From assembly GCA_903970455.1 (NCBI GenBank), contig CAJCIW010000165.1:1-5725 (forward strand): 5,725 nucleotides of DNA, given 5' to 3'. Of this stretch, positions 1-5,567 are shown piece by piece. Within the stretch, counting starts at the first letter, position 1. The number at the start of each line of letters is the position of its first letter. The notes under the pieces were generated by a model that was not told the DNA's origin, searched no databases, and saw nothing but the letters and a program-made list of their open reading frames with translations. A program made the position numbers and the translations under genes. The DNA is from Verrucomicrobiota bacterium. GTDB taxonomy: Bacteria > Chlamydiota > Chlamydiia > Chlamydiales > Rhabdochlamydiaceae.

Positions 1-228
1 ATGATTATGGATGAGCTGGGCTATACTCCATTGGAAGTGGTCGTTTGCGGAGACCGGATGGCCCTGGATCTCGTTCCTGCCAGGGAATTGGGGTTTAAGA
101 CGGTAAAAATGCAGTGGGGCAGAGGACTTAATACAGCTGGGTTTAAAGGGGAAGCCGATTACTGCATCTCCGAACTCAGAGAGCTTAAAAAAATTGTATC
201 CCATTTACTCACCTTTTCTTCGTTTTAA
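1..228 (+). CDS. HAD-superfamily hydrolase, C-terminal fragment (5' end outside window)
   Basis: This is the last part of a haloacid-dehalogenase-fold hydrolase, probably a cytosolic phosphatase of small phosphorylated metabolites. What is visible is HAD motif IV, written GDRMALD (the GDxxxxD pattern, with the metal-binding aspartates at residues 18 and 23 of the visible part). It is followed by the usual VPARELGFKTVKMQWGRG stretch, in which a helix leads to a short strand and a glycine. The nucleophile motif DxDxT, the cap domain and the motif III lysine must lie upstream of base 1, so the ATG at base 1 is almost certainly internal and not the true start. The substrate cannot be told from this fragment. 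The gene ends 14 nt before efp and shares its direction, so the two may be co-transcribed. In Chlamydia trachomatis, as I recall, the gene before this efp is a ribulose-phosphate epimerase, so the neighbour differs here. Confidence 0.75.
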   Translation: MIMDELGYTPLEVVVCGDRMALDLVPARELGFKTVKMQWGRGLNTAGFKGEADYCISELRELKKIVSHLLTFSSF

Positions 229-242
229 AGAGGAACGACCTT

Positions 243-800
243 ATGACGACAAGCAATCAGTTAGCTCCAGGAATGACCCTTTCGCTCGATGGAAAGATCT
301 ATCGCGTGGAATCTTGCCTGAAAGTGACCGTGGCAAAAGGGGTGCCATTCATCAAGACGAAGCTAAAAAATTTGGTTTCGGATGAGCTCATCGAAAGGAA
401 TTTCAAACTCAACCAGCCTATTGAGGACGTCTCACTCGCGGAACGAAGGCTGGAATACATGTACCTGGAAGGTAAAGATTATCTTTTTTTAGATATCGGG
501 AATCTCGAACAGGTTTTAGTGCCTTCCCAAGTCATGGGAGATAAAGTCAATTTCCTTAAAGAAGGAATTGAATTGAAGGCGATGTTCTACGGCAGCTCTA
601 TCTTTTCCGTGGAACTTCCCCAATTTTTGGAGATCATGGTCGTTAAGACAGAGGAAAGCGAATCAGCTGTTCACGTTGCCAATGCGACAAAACTCGCGAT
701 TTTAGAGACAGGGGCAAAAGTTGAAGTCCCCATGTTTATTGAGTCAGGCGACATTATCAAAGTCGATACACAGACAAATGAGTACATTCAACGCGTTTAA
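243..800 (+). CDS. efp: Elongation factor P (chlamydial EF-P1-like paralog)
   Basis: EF-P binds next to the P-site tRNA and helps the ribosome form peptide bonds at polyproline stretches. The 185-residue length is normal. Three beta-barrel domains are expected: a KOW-like N-domain at about residues 3-60, a central OB domain at about 65-125, and a C-terminal OB domain at about 130-185. The C-terminal signature GDIIKVDTQTNEYIQRV is clear. The loop that carries the modified residue normally reads PGKGxAF around Lys34 in E. coli; here it reads VAKGVPF, with the lysine kept at residue 32 but the preceding Pro-Gly lost. This divergence, and the EYIQRV end, fit the first of the two EF-P paralogs I remember in Chlamydiae; a canonical second copy would be expected elsewhere in the genome. 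The start is supported by AAGAGGAA about 8 nt upstream of ATG 243. It is followed after 9 nt by accB, an arrangement common in many bacteria. Confidence 0.93.
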   Translation: MTTSNQLAPGMTLSLDGKIYRVESCLKVTVAKGVPFIKTKLKNLVSDELIERNFKLNQPIEDVSLAERRLEYMYLEGKDYLFLDIGNLEQVLVPSQVMGDKVNFLKEGIELKAMFYGSSIFSVELPQFLEIMVVKTEESESAVHVANATKLAILETGAKVEVPMFIESGDIIKVDTQTNEYIQRV

Positions 801-805
801 GGAGG
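800..805 (+). promoter_or_regulatory. Shine-Dalgarno site fixing the GTG start of accB
   Basis: A perfect AGGAGG overlaps the last base of the efp stop codon and sits 4 nt before GTG 810. The next in-frame ATG (837) lies 31 nt from it, too far to be served by this site. Starting at GTG also gives the N-terminus MDLKQIKELM that is typical of biotin carboxyl carrier proteins. The overlap with the efp stop suggests coupled translation. Confidence 0.7.
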
Positions 806-809
806 AATT

Positions 810-1316
810 GTGGATCTTAAGCAAATCAAGGAATTAATGACCGCAATGGAAAGAGCGGGCATTAAGAAATTGACGATTAAGCAAAAAGGCGGCGACGAGT
901 TGCATTTGGAACGGCAGGAGGAACATCCTCAGTCCCAAGCTCCTGTAGCAGCTTTCTATCCTCCCCTCTATGCACATCCTCCTTCTCGAGAGGCTGAAAC
1001 TTTGGCCCGTTCGGCGCCCGCGCAGAAATCTCTGCATGAAGATGCTTCTCCGATTAAAGAAAAAAAAGCGGATGAAGCTGCGGGAAAATTTGTGATAGCA
1101 CCTCTTGTCGGTACTTTCTATTCCGCTGCCTCTCCCGACGATCCCCACTTTGTTAAAGTTGGCGACCGCGTCAATGAAAACACCGTGATCTGCATTATCG
1201 AAGCGATGAAAGTGATGAATGAGGTTAAGGCCGGGATGAGTGGGACGGTTGCTGAAATTATGGTAGAAAATGCCCACCCGGTTGAATTTGGCACAAAACT
1301 TTTCCGGATAGTTTAG
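810..1316 (+). CDS. accB: Biotin carboxyl carrier protein of acetyl-CoA carboxylase (BCCP)
   Basis: AccB carries the biotin that AccC carboxylates and from which AccA/AccD pass the carboxyl group to acetyl-CoA, the committed step of fatty acid synthesis in the cytosol. The protein has 168 residues, a usual length. It opens with the conserved N-terminal helix (MDLKQIKELMTAMERAG). A low-complexity Pro/Ala/charged linker runs from about residue 38 to 91, and the biotinyl domain from about 94 to 168. The biotin-attachment motif EAMKVMNEV is intact, with the acceptor Lys134. The stretch TFYSAASPDDPHF (about 102-114) corresponds to the thumb insertion specific to acetyl-CoA carboxylase BCCPs, which separates it from other biotinyl domains. 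The start is GTG with a strong Shine-Dalgarno site. Its stop is one base before accC, so the two subunits are probably co-translated in fixed proportion. Confidence 0.96.
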   Translation: MDLKQIKELMTAMERAGIKKLTIKQKGGDELHLERQEEHPQSQAPVAAFYPPLYAHPPSREAETLARSAPAQKSLHEDASPIKEKKADEAAGKFVIAPLVGTFYSAASPDDPHFVKVGDRVNENTVICIIEAMKVMNEVKAGMSGTVAEIMVENAHPVEFGTKLFRIV

Positions 1317-1317
1317 C

Positions 1318-2688
1318 ATGCAGAAAGTTCTAGTAGCAAATCGCGGGGAAATCGCTGTACGAATCATTCGGGCTTGCCACGATATGGGAATTCAAACCGT
1401 TGCTGTCTATTCCCAGGCTGATGCCGAGGCCCTTCACGTTTTGCATGCCGATGAGGCCATTTGCATTGGCGAGCCTCCTTCACAGCGGTCGTACTTAAAA
1501 ATTTCTAATATTCTTTCAGCCTGTCAAATCACGGGAGCTGACGCACTCCATCCCGGTTATGGTTTTTTAAGTGAAAATGCCAATTTTGCTTCGATTTGCG
1601 CCAGCTGCGGCCTCAACTTCATTGGCCCTTCTGCGGAAACAATTGCCCTGCTCGGCGATAAAGCTCGGGCCAAAGCGACGGCAAAAAGCGTCAAATGCCC
1701 TGTTATCCCTGGCTCCGAAGGAGTCATTGAAGATGTCCAAGAGGCCCTAAAAGAGGCCAAACGGATTGGTTTTCCAGTTTTTATTAAAGCCTCTGCTGGC
1801 GGCGGCGGGAAAGGAATACGCATTGCTTACGAGCCAGATGAGTTCGTCCGGCAATTCTCCGCAGCTCGCGCTGAAGCAGAAGCCAGCTTCAACAACCCCG
1901 ACGTCTATCTTGAAAAGATGATCGTCAATCCACGGCACATTGAAGTGCAGATCATCGGCGACAAACACGGCAACTATGCTTATCTTGGAGAAAGAGATTG
2001 TACAATCCAGCGACGGCGTCAAAAATTGATCGAAGAAGCCCCGAGTCCTATTTTAACCCCTTCACTGCGCAAAAAAATTGGAGAGGCCGCTGTAGAAATT
2101 GTCCGTGCAGCCAAATATCATTCCGTCGGCACTGTTGAATTCCTCCTCGATGAACAACGCAACTTTTATTTCATGGAAGTCAACACACGGATCCAGGTCG
2201 AGCATACGATTACCGAGGAATTGACCGGCATCGATCTCGTCAAAGAGCAGCTCAAGATCGCCATGGGAGAAAAAATCAAGTTCAAGCAAAAAGACATCAC
2301 TTTTAAAGGTCATGTCATCCAATTACGCATCAACGCAGAAAACCCTGCGAACAATTTTGCTCCTTCCCCAGGGCACCTTGAATATTATATTCCTCCCGGA
2401 GGCCCCCACGTCCGCGTGGATAGCGCATGCTATTCCGGCTATAAAATTCCCCCCAATTACGATTCGATGATCGCTAAACTCATCGTCATGGGAAAAGATC
2501 GAGATGAAGCGATTGCCGTAGCAAAACGCGCCTTAAGAGAATTCCATATCGGCGGCGTCTTTTCGACAATCCCTTTCCATCAGTTCATGCTCGAGGATCC
2601 GAAGTTTTTGAGCAATGACTACGTCATCAACTACATCGATCAGCTGATCTTGGAAGGGTGCACCTTCACTCCAGGCAAGGTGAGTTGA
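1318..2688 (+). CDS. accC: Biotin carboxylase subunit of acetyl-CoA carboxylase
   Basis: AccC uses ATP and bicarbonate to carboxylate the biotin on AccB. The 456 residues show the full biotin carboxylase layout: N-terminal domain (about 1-113, starting MQKVLVANRGEIAVRIIRAC), ATP-grasp domain (about 114-310) and C-terminal domain (about 330-445). Visible active-site elements, aligned by eye to the E. coli enzyme, are Lys115 (GDK), Lys157 with the glycine-rich lid ASAGGGGKGI, Glu199-Lys200, His207, Lys236, the metal ligand Glu287, Asn289, Arg291 in MEVNTRIQVEH, and Arg337 in LRINAE. All catalytic residues I can place are present. Two variants stand out: QRRRQK where E. coli has QRRHQK (Arg234 replacing the nucleotide-contacting His236), and EHTITE instead of EHPVTE. 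ATG 1318 is one base after the accB stop, and translation probably depends on accB. No rplM-rpsI pair follows, unlike the C. trachomatis order I remember. Confidence 0.96.
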   Translation: MQKVLVANRGEIAVRIIRACHDMGIQTVAVYSQADAEALHVLHADEAICIGEPPSQRSYLKISNILSACQITGADALHPGYGFLSENANFASICASCGLNFIGPSAETIALLGDKARAKATAKSVKCPVIPGSEGVIEDVQEALKEAKRIGFPVFIKASAGGGGKGIRIAYEPDEFVRQFSAARAEAEASFNNPDVYLEKMIVNPRHIEVQIIGDKHGNYAYLGERDCTIQRRRQKLIEEAPSPILTPSLRKKIGEAAVEIVRAAKYHSVGTVEFLLDEQRNFYFMEVNTRIQVEHTITEELTGIDLVKEQLKIAMGEKIKFKQKDITFKGHVIQLRINAENPANNFAPSPGHLEYYIPPGGPHVRVDSACYSGYKIPPNYDSMIAKLIVMGKDRDEAIAVAKRALREFHIGGVFSTIPFHQFMLEDPKFLSNDYVINYIDQLILEGCTFTPGKVS

Positions 2689-2891
2689 GTTATTCTGTCG
2701 ATTTAGGAAAAAATAAGAGGAATTTTGCTGGATTTTTTTTTTATCCCGTATATCCTAATATCCTGTTATTTTTCTTGCAGCCCCTTAAGCAGGATTCTCC
2801 GCTTCTGTGGTGGTTTTAATGACAAAAATCCGTTTGCATATTAGCCTCTTCTCCATGTATCTTACTAAAAACTCGGGGGAATCTACGATTC
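2689..2891. other. Intergenic region between accC and hpt
   Basis: This 203-nt spacer is the longest non-coding gap inside the plus-strand run and separates two transcription units. It contains a T10 tract (2733-2742) and a near-perfect tandem 8-mer, ATATCCTA followed by ATATCCTG (2750-2765). A small imperfect hairpin (AAGC-A-GGA, loop TTC, TCCGCTT; 2787-2804) has no T-run after it. Weak promoter-like hexamers lie near the hpt end. No GC-rich hairpin precedes the T10 tract, so a standard intrinsic terminator for accC is not evident. A TTG-initiated 39-codon frame (2725-2844) exists but is not called as a gene. Confidence 0.6.
2834..2863 (+). promoter_or_regulatory. Possible sigma70-type promoter for hpt-rmlA
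   Basis: The hexamers TTGCAT (2834-2839) and TATCTT (2858-2863) are separated by 18 nt. Matches to consensus are modest (3 and 4 of 6). Transcription would start near base 2870, leaving a leader of about 20 nt that still contains the GGGGGA ribosome-binding sequence (2875-2880) ahead of ATG 2892. The position is sensible but the sequence evidence is weak. Confidence 0.25.
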
Positions 2892-2942
2892 ATGCTATTG
2901 GCTGTGCTTTTTCTTGCTTTGTTTGGAATTCCATGTGCCGCG
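2892..2942 (+). other. Signal-peptide-like segment at the start of hpt
   Basis: Residues 1-17 consist of a hydrophobic core ([11 protein letters not shown]), then a helix breaker (Ile-Pro) and Cys-Ala-Ala before Gln18-Pro-Glu-Glu. This fits a type I signal peptidase site after Ala17. It is not a good lipobox, because the cysteine is preceded by Pro and Ile. The positively charged n-region normally expected is missing. Upstream in-frame codons (2862-2891) would encode LLKTRGNLRF, which has such charges, but no ATG, GTG or TTG opens that stretch. Confidence 0.4.
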
Positions 2943-3500
2943 CAGCCGGAGGAACTCGTTTCAGCAGCGATCAACAGAAACCTCATGGATAATACTGAAC
3001 TTCTCATCTCTCAAGACAAGATCAAACAAAAAATAGCTGAAGTGGCTCGCATTTTAGATGAAGAGTACCAAGGGGAAGAGCTAACTATTGTTCTGGTCAT
3101 GAAAGGCGCTTTGTGCGTTGCAGCGGATCTGATCAGGGAACTCAAAACTCCTTGCGTGATCGAATACATAAGCGCCAGGAGTTATGGGCAGCGCGGAACC
3201 CAACGGGGCGAATTGGAGATCCTTGGCATGGAGGATTTAGATCTTTCCGCTAAAAACGTTCTTCTCGTCGACGACATTTTTGATTCCGGCCAGACCATTT
3301 CCAAGATCTTCGCCGGGTTCAAAAGAAAGAAGCCCAAATCGCTTAAATCTTTAGTCCTTTTGGCCAAGAATGGAAAGAGGGATGTGGCTTATGTCCCGGA
3401 TTACATCCTTTTCGATATTGAAAATGAATTTGTTGTTGGTTACGGCTTAGATTATAAGGAACTCTATCGCGGTCTTCCTGGAATCTATATTTTTAAGTAA
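2892..3500 (+). CDS. hpt: Hypoxanthine/guanine phosphoribosyltransferase with a signal-peptide-like N-terminal extension
   Basis: The enzyme joins a 6-oxopurine base to PRPP to give IMP or GMP, the purine salvage reaction. From Met32 onward the protein (171 residues, close to the roughly 180 of the family) is a full HPRT. It has the PRPP-binding motif [13 protein letters not shown] (123-135), where the acidic pair Asp127-Asp128 binds ribose and Asp131 fits the catalytic base. It also has LLAK (Lys159, base recognition) and [10 protein letters not shown] (179-188), with the base-stacking Phe180 and a metal-binding Asp187. Ahead of this lie 31 extra residues starting [17 protein letters not shown], hydrophobic and signal-like. 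ATG 2892 has GGGGGA 11 nt upstream. Met32 (ATG 2985) has no recognisable Shine-Dalgarno site but would give the standard cytosolic enzyme. I keep the longer frame because of the ribosome site, with real doubt about the start. rmlA follows after 10 nt and is probably co-transcribed. Confidence 0.88.
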   Translation: MLLAVLFLALFGIPCAAQPEELVSAAINRNLMDNTELLISQDKIKQKIAEVARILDEEYQGEELTIVLVMKGALCVAADLIRELKTPCVIEYISARSYGQRGTQRGELEILGMEDLDLSAKNVLLVDDIFDSGQTISKIFAGFKRKKPKSLKSLVLLAKNGKRDVAYVPDYILFDIENEFVVGYGLDYKELYRGLPGIYIFK

Positions 3501-3510
3501 GAAGCAATAT

Positions 3511-4425
3511 ATGAAAGGAATCATTCTTGCGGGCGGGCAGGGGACAAGGCTCTACCCAGTCACATTGACCATCTGCAAACAACTCTTGCCGGTCTATGAC
3601 AAGCCGATGATCTATTATCCCTTATCTGTGTTGATGATGGCGGGGATACAAGAAATTCTCATTATCTCAACACCAACCGATCTTCCCAGGTTTGAGCAAC
3701 TCTTTCAAGATGGTAGCCATTTAGGGCTCAATATCACCTATGCAGCCCAAGCAAAACCTGAAGGAATCGCCCAAGCTTTTTTGATTGGAGAGACATTTAT
3801 CGGCGATGATAGTGCGGCTTTGATTTTGGGCGACAATATTTTTTATGGACACCATCTTGCCTCTCTAGTTTCTTCCTGTCGATTTTTTGAGAAAGGAGCC
3901 GTGATCTTTGGATATGAAGTCAAAGACCCCGAGCGCTATGGGATTGCGGAATTCGATAGGGATGGAAAAGTCATCGAAATCGTGGAAAAACCTCAGCATC
4001 CTAAATCCAATTTTGCTGTGACCGGACTTTATTTTTACGACAATGATGTGATTGAAATTGCGCGCCATCTCAAACCTTCGAAGCGGGGAGAGTACGAAAT
4101 CACGGATGTGAATCGGATTTATTTAGAGCGTGGGGATCTGCATTTAAAGATTCTCGATCGAGGGTTTGCGTGGCTCGACACAGGCACTCACGCCTCTTTA
4201 CAACAGGCTTCATCGTATGTCCAAACTCTGCAGGAGAGGCAAGGCATTAGCATTGCTTGCTTAGAGGAAATTGCCTATAAAAGGGGATTCATTTCTCGCG
4301 AACAGTTGGAAAAGCGGATCGCGTTGCTAGCAAAAAGCGAGTATGGGCAATATTTAGAAAAGATGCTTGCAAGGGATAATTTGTTGACCGCAAAAGAAGG
4401 GGAATTGGAGAAGATCTTGCCTTAA
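3511..4425 (+). CDS. rmlA: Glucose-1-phosphate thymidylyltransferase
   Basis: RmlA (RfbA) makes dTDP-glucose from dTTP and glucose-1-phosphate, the first step to dTDP-L-rhamnose and other dTDP-sugars used in surface polysaccharides. The 304 residues form one nucleotidyltransferase domain. They include the pyrophosphorylase signature [11 protein letters not shown] (6-16, with Arg13), [17 protein letters not shown] (23-39, Lys23), the metal-binding LGDN (Asp108), the sugar-binding VEKP (Glu159, Lys160), [13 protein letters not shown] (165-177), [10 protein letters not shown] (193-202) and WLDTGTH (221-227, with metal ligand Asp223). The C-terminal helical part with [11 protein letters not shown] and YGQYLEKML matches the family; about 18 residues after it (287-304) are an extra tail compared with the usual 285-295 length. 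ATG 3511 follows a weak AAGAAG site 6 nt upstream. No rmlB, rmlC or rmlD is in the window, so the rest of the pathway must be elsewhere or the gene stands alone. The stop overlaps the convergent YitT-family gene. Confidence 0.95.
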   Translation: MKGIILAGGQGTRLYPVTLTICKQLLPVYDKPMIYYPLSVLMMAGIQEILIISTPTDLPRFEQLFQDGSHLGLNITYAAQAKPEGIAQAFLIGETFIGDDSAALILGDNIFYGHHLASLVSSCRFFEKGAVIFGYEVKDPERYGIAEFDRDGKVIEIVEKPQHPKSNFAVTGLYFYDNDVIEIARHLKPSKRGEYEITDVNRIYLERGDLHLKILDRGFAWLDTGTHASLQQASSYVQTLQERQGISIACLEEIAYKRGFISREQLEKRIALLAKSEYGQYLEKMLARDNLLTAKEGELEKILP

Positions 4426-5336
4426 TAAGATTTTTTTAGGAATTTTCCACGCTGTCTTTTTTTGAAGGGCATGACGCCCTGCTTTCCATAGACCACTTCG
4501 TGCAAATCCTCAATAGCCATGAAAGCCGTAGGGTCGACTTTGAGTACGATCTCTTTCAATTCGGAAAGGTCCAAACGCTCAATGATGACAAAAATGATAT
4601 CGCGGCTCTCACCGGAAAATCCTCCTTTGCCATGCATAATTGTAAGGCCGAGGCCAAGCTCATTCATGATCGCATTCGCCAGTTCTTTAGGCTTGGAAGA
4701 AATGATGAGCGCAGATTTGAGTTCATCGAGCCCGACAATCACAATATCGATCATTTTAAAGGCGACGATATAGGTCATCAGCGAGCGAAGCGCAATGTGC
4801 CAATCGTGGAAGATCCATCCGTAGGCACCAAAGATAAAGATATTGATGAACAATACCACTTGGCCGACGGTAAATCCCATTCTACGATTGATCAGGATTG
4901 CCAAGATCTCTGTACCGTCCAAACACCCCCCATGCCGGATGATGAGTCCCACTCCAATCCCCAGGATGGCCCCGCCAAACACAATGATCTCCAGTGGTTC
5001 GCCGATAAAGGCAGGAGCAGATCGCAAAATCGTCAAAAAGAGGGCAAATAGGAAGACCGCGACCAGCATATAGATCACGAAGGTGCGCCGAATGTAAGTG
5101 TAGGCCCAATAAAGGAAGGGGATGTTGAGCAAGATCATCGCATAGGAAAGGTAATTGTCCCCATATAAGCGGGAAATGATCAAAGCGATGCCCACGACGC
5201 CGCCGTCGATCAATTGATTGGGCAGCAGAAAAATCCGAATCGCGACAGCTGCTAAAAAAGATCCTAGTGCCAGCCAAAAAAATATCGACACATAATGCAA
5301 AGCGGTTTTGGCTGCGGTTTTTTGGGAAGCCGGCAT
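4422..5336 (-). CDS. YitT-family inner membrane protein with DUF2179 domain
   Basis: A 304-residue integral membrane protein of the YitT family, whose biochemical role is not established; transport has been suggested for relatives. About six hydrophobic segments can be seen, near residues 15-37, 43-57, 64-82, 86-104, 115-133 and 157-175, with a seventh possible near 185-204. The family signature lies at about 132-170: [19 protein letters not shown], followed by [12 protein letters not shown]. After the last membrane segment comes a soluble DUF2179 domain (about 210-285) with the typical [17 protein letters not shown] and [18 protein letters not shown]. The tail is strongly basic ([13 protein letters not shown]), which places the C-terminus in the cytosol. 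The N-terminus [10 protein letters not shown] also fits a cytosolic end. A weak AAGGG site lies 11 nt before the ATG. It reads in the same direction as two upstream tRNA genes, and its stop overlaps the rmlA stop tail to tail. Confidence 0.9.
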   Translation of the reverse strand: MPASQKTAAKTALHYVSIFFWLALGSFLAAVAIRIFLLPNQLIDGGVVGIALIISRLYGDNYLSYAMILLNIPFLYWAYTYIRRTFVIYMLVAVFLFALFLTILRSAPAFIGEPLEIIVFGGAILGIGVGLIIRHGGCLDGTEILAILINRRMGFTVGQVVLFINIFIFGAYGWIFHDWHIALRSLMTYIVAFKMIDIVIVGLDELKSALIISSKPKELANAIMNELGLGLTIMHGKGGFSGESRDIIFVIIERLDLSELKEIVLKVDPTAFMAIEDLHEVVYGKQGVMPFKKRQRGKFLKKSY

Positions 5337-5360
5337 AGATTGTGGAACCCTTTTTTTAGT

Positions 5361-5389
5361 AGAGTATCTTCTTTAAAGCGAAATGTAAA
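5361..5389 (-). promoter_or_regulatory. Possible promoter of the YitT-family gene
   Basis: On the minus strand TTTACA (5389-5384) and TACTCT (5366-5361) are spaced by 17 nt; an alternative -10, GATACT, lies two bases upstream. Transcription would begin near 5354, just before the AAAAAAAGGG sequence ahead of the start codon. The -35 match is good (5 of 6) but the -10 is poor. Read-through from the tRNA genes is the alternative, since no terminator is visible after tRNA-Asp. Confidence 0.35.
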
Positions 5390-5405
5390 GAGCAAAGATA
5401 GGAGA

Positions 5406-5479
5406 CGCGGGAGACGGGGCTTGAACCCGCAACTTCTGCCGTGACAGGGCAGTGCTCTAACCAATTGAACTACTCCCGC
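5406..5479 (-). tRNA. tRNA-Asp (anticodon GUC)
   Basis: On the minus strand 74 nt fold into a complete cloverleaf. The acceptor stem is GCGGGAG/CTCCCGC and the D-arm is GTTC...GAGC. The anticodon stem is CTGCC/GGCAG with loop CTGTCAC, giving anticodon GUC (bases 5443-5445 on the plus strand read gac). The T-arm is GCGGG-TTCAAGC-CCCGT. The discriminator base is G, as expected for an Asp identity. The 3' CCA is not encoded, so it must be added by the CCA-adding enzyme. It lies 15 nt downstream of tRNA-Val in the same orientation. Confidence 0.97.
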
Positions 5480-5494
5480 GCAATACGTGTGCCT

Positions 5495-5567
5495 TGGGCG
5501 CAACAGGACTCGAACCTATGACCACCTGTGTGTAAGACAGGCGCTCTACCAACTGAGCTATGCGCCC
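5495..5567 (-). tRNA. tRNA-Val (anticodon UAC)
   Basis: On the minus strand 73 nt fold into a complete cloverleaf. The acceptor stem is GGGCGCA/TGCGCCC and the D-arm is GCTC...GAGC with loop AGTTGGTA. The anticodon stem is CCTGT/ACAGG with loop CTTACAC, giving anticodon UAC (5532-5534 on the plus strand read gta). The T-arm is ATAGG-TTCGAGT-CCTGT. The discriminator is A, as for Val. CCA is not encoded. It is transcribed first and is very likely processed from one precursor with tRNA-Asp; Val-Asp tandems are common in bacteria. Confidence 0.97.

Noticed and set aside
834..1367. Long minus-strand ORF (177 codons) opposite accB
   Set aside because: It lies wholly opposite a well-identified accB/accC junction, is rich in Arg/Phe/His and shows no family motif; it is a shadow frame.
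2787..2804. Imperfect 7-bp hairpin with TTC loop in the accC-hpt spacer
   Set aside because: It has a bulge and no following T-run, so it does not qualify as a terminator, and there is no evidence for a riboswitch or regulatory RNA.
2807..2992. Plus-strand ORF of 61 codons overlapping the start of hpt
   Set aside because: No clear ribosome site and no recognisable motif; the other frame through 2892-2984 gives a coherent hydrophobic segment continuous with hpt.
4411..4437. AT-rich hairpin (AAGATCTT / AAGATTTT) running into a T-run at the end of rmlA
   Set aside because: The stem is about 8 weak pairs including a G-U, its T-run is largely consumed by the stem, and it lies across the stop codons; too weak to call an intrinsic terminator.
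4500..5051. Plus-strand ORF of 183 codons opposite the YitT-family gene
   Set aside because: The opposite strand encodes a clear membrane protein with family motifs; this product is hydrophilic, charge-rich and motif-free, as expected of an antisense frame of a hydrophobic protein.
5264..5503. Minus-strand ORF across tRNA-Asp and the start of the YitT-family gene
   Set aside because: It runs through a tRNA gene in a different frame from the membrane protein; reading through a tRNA is a known source of false ORFs.
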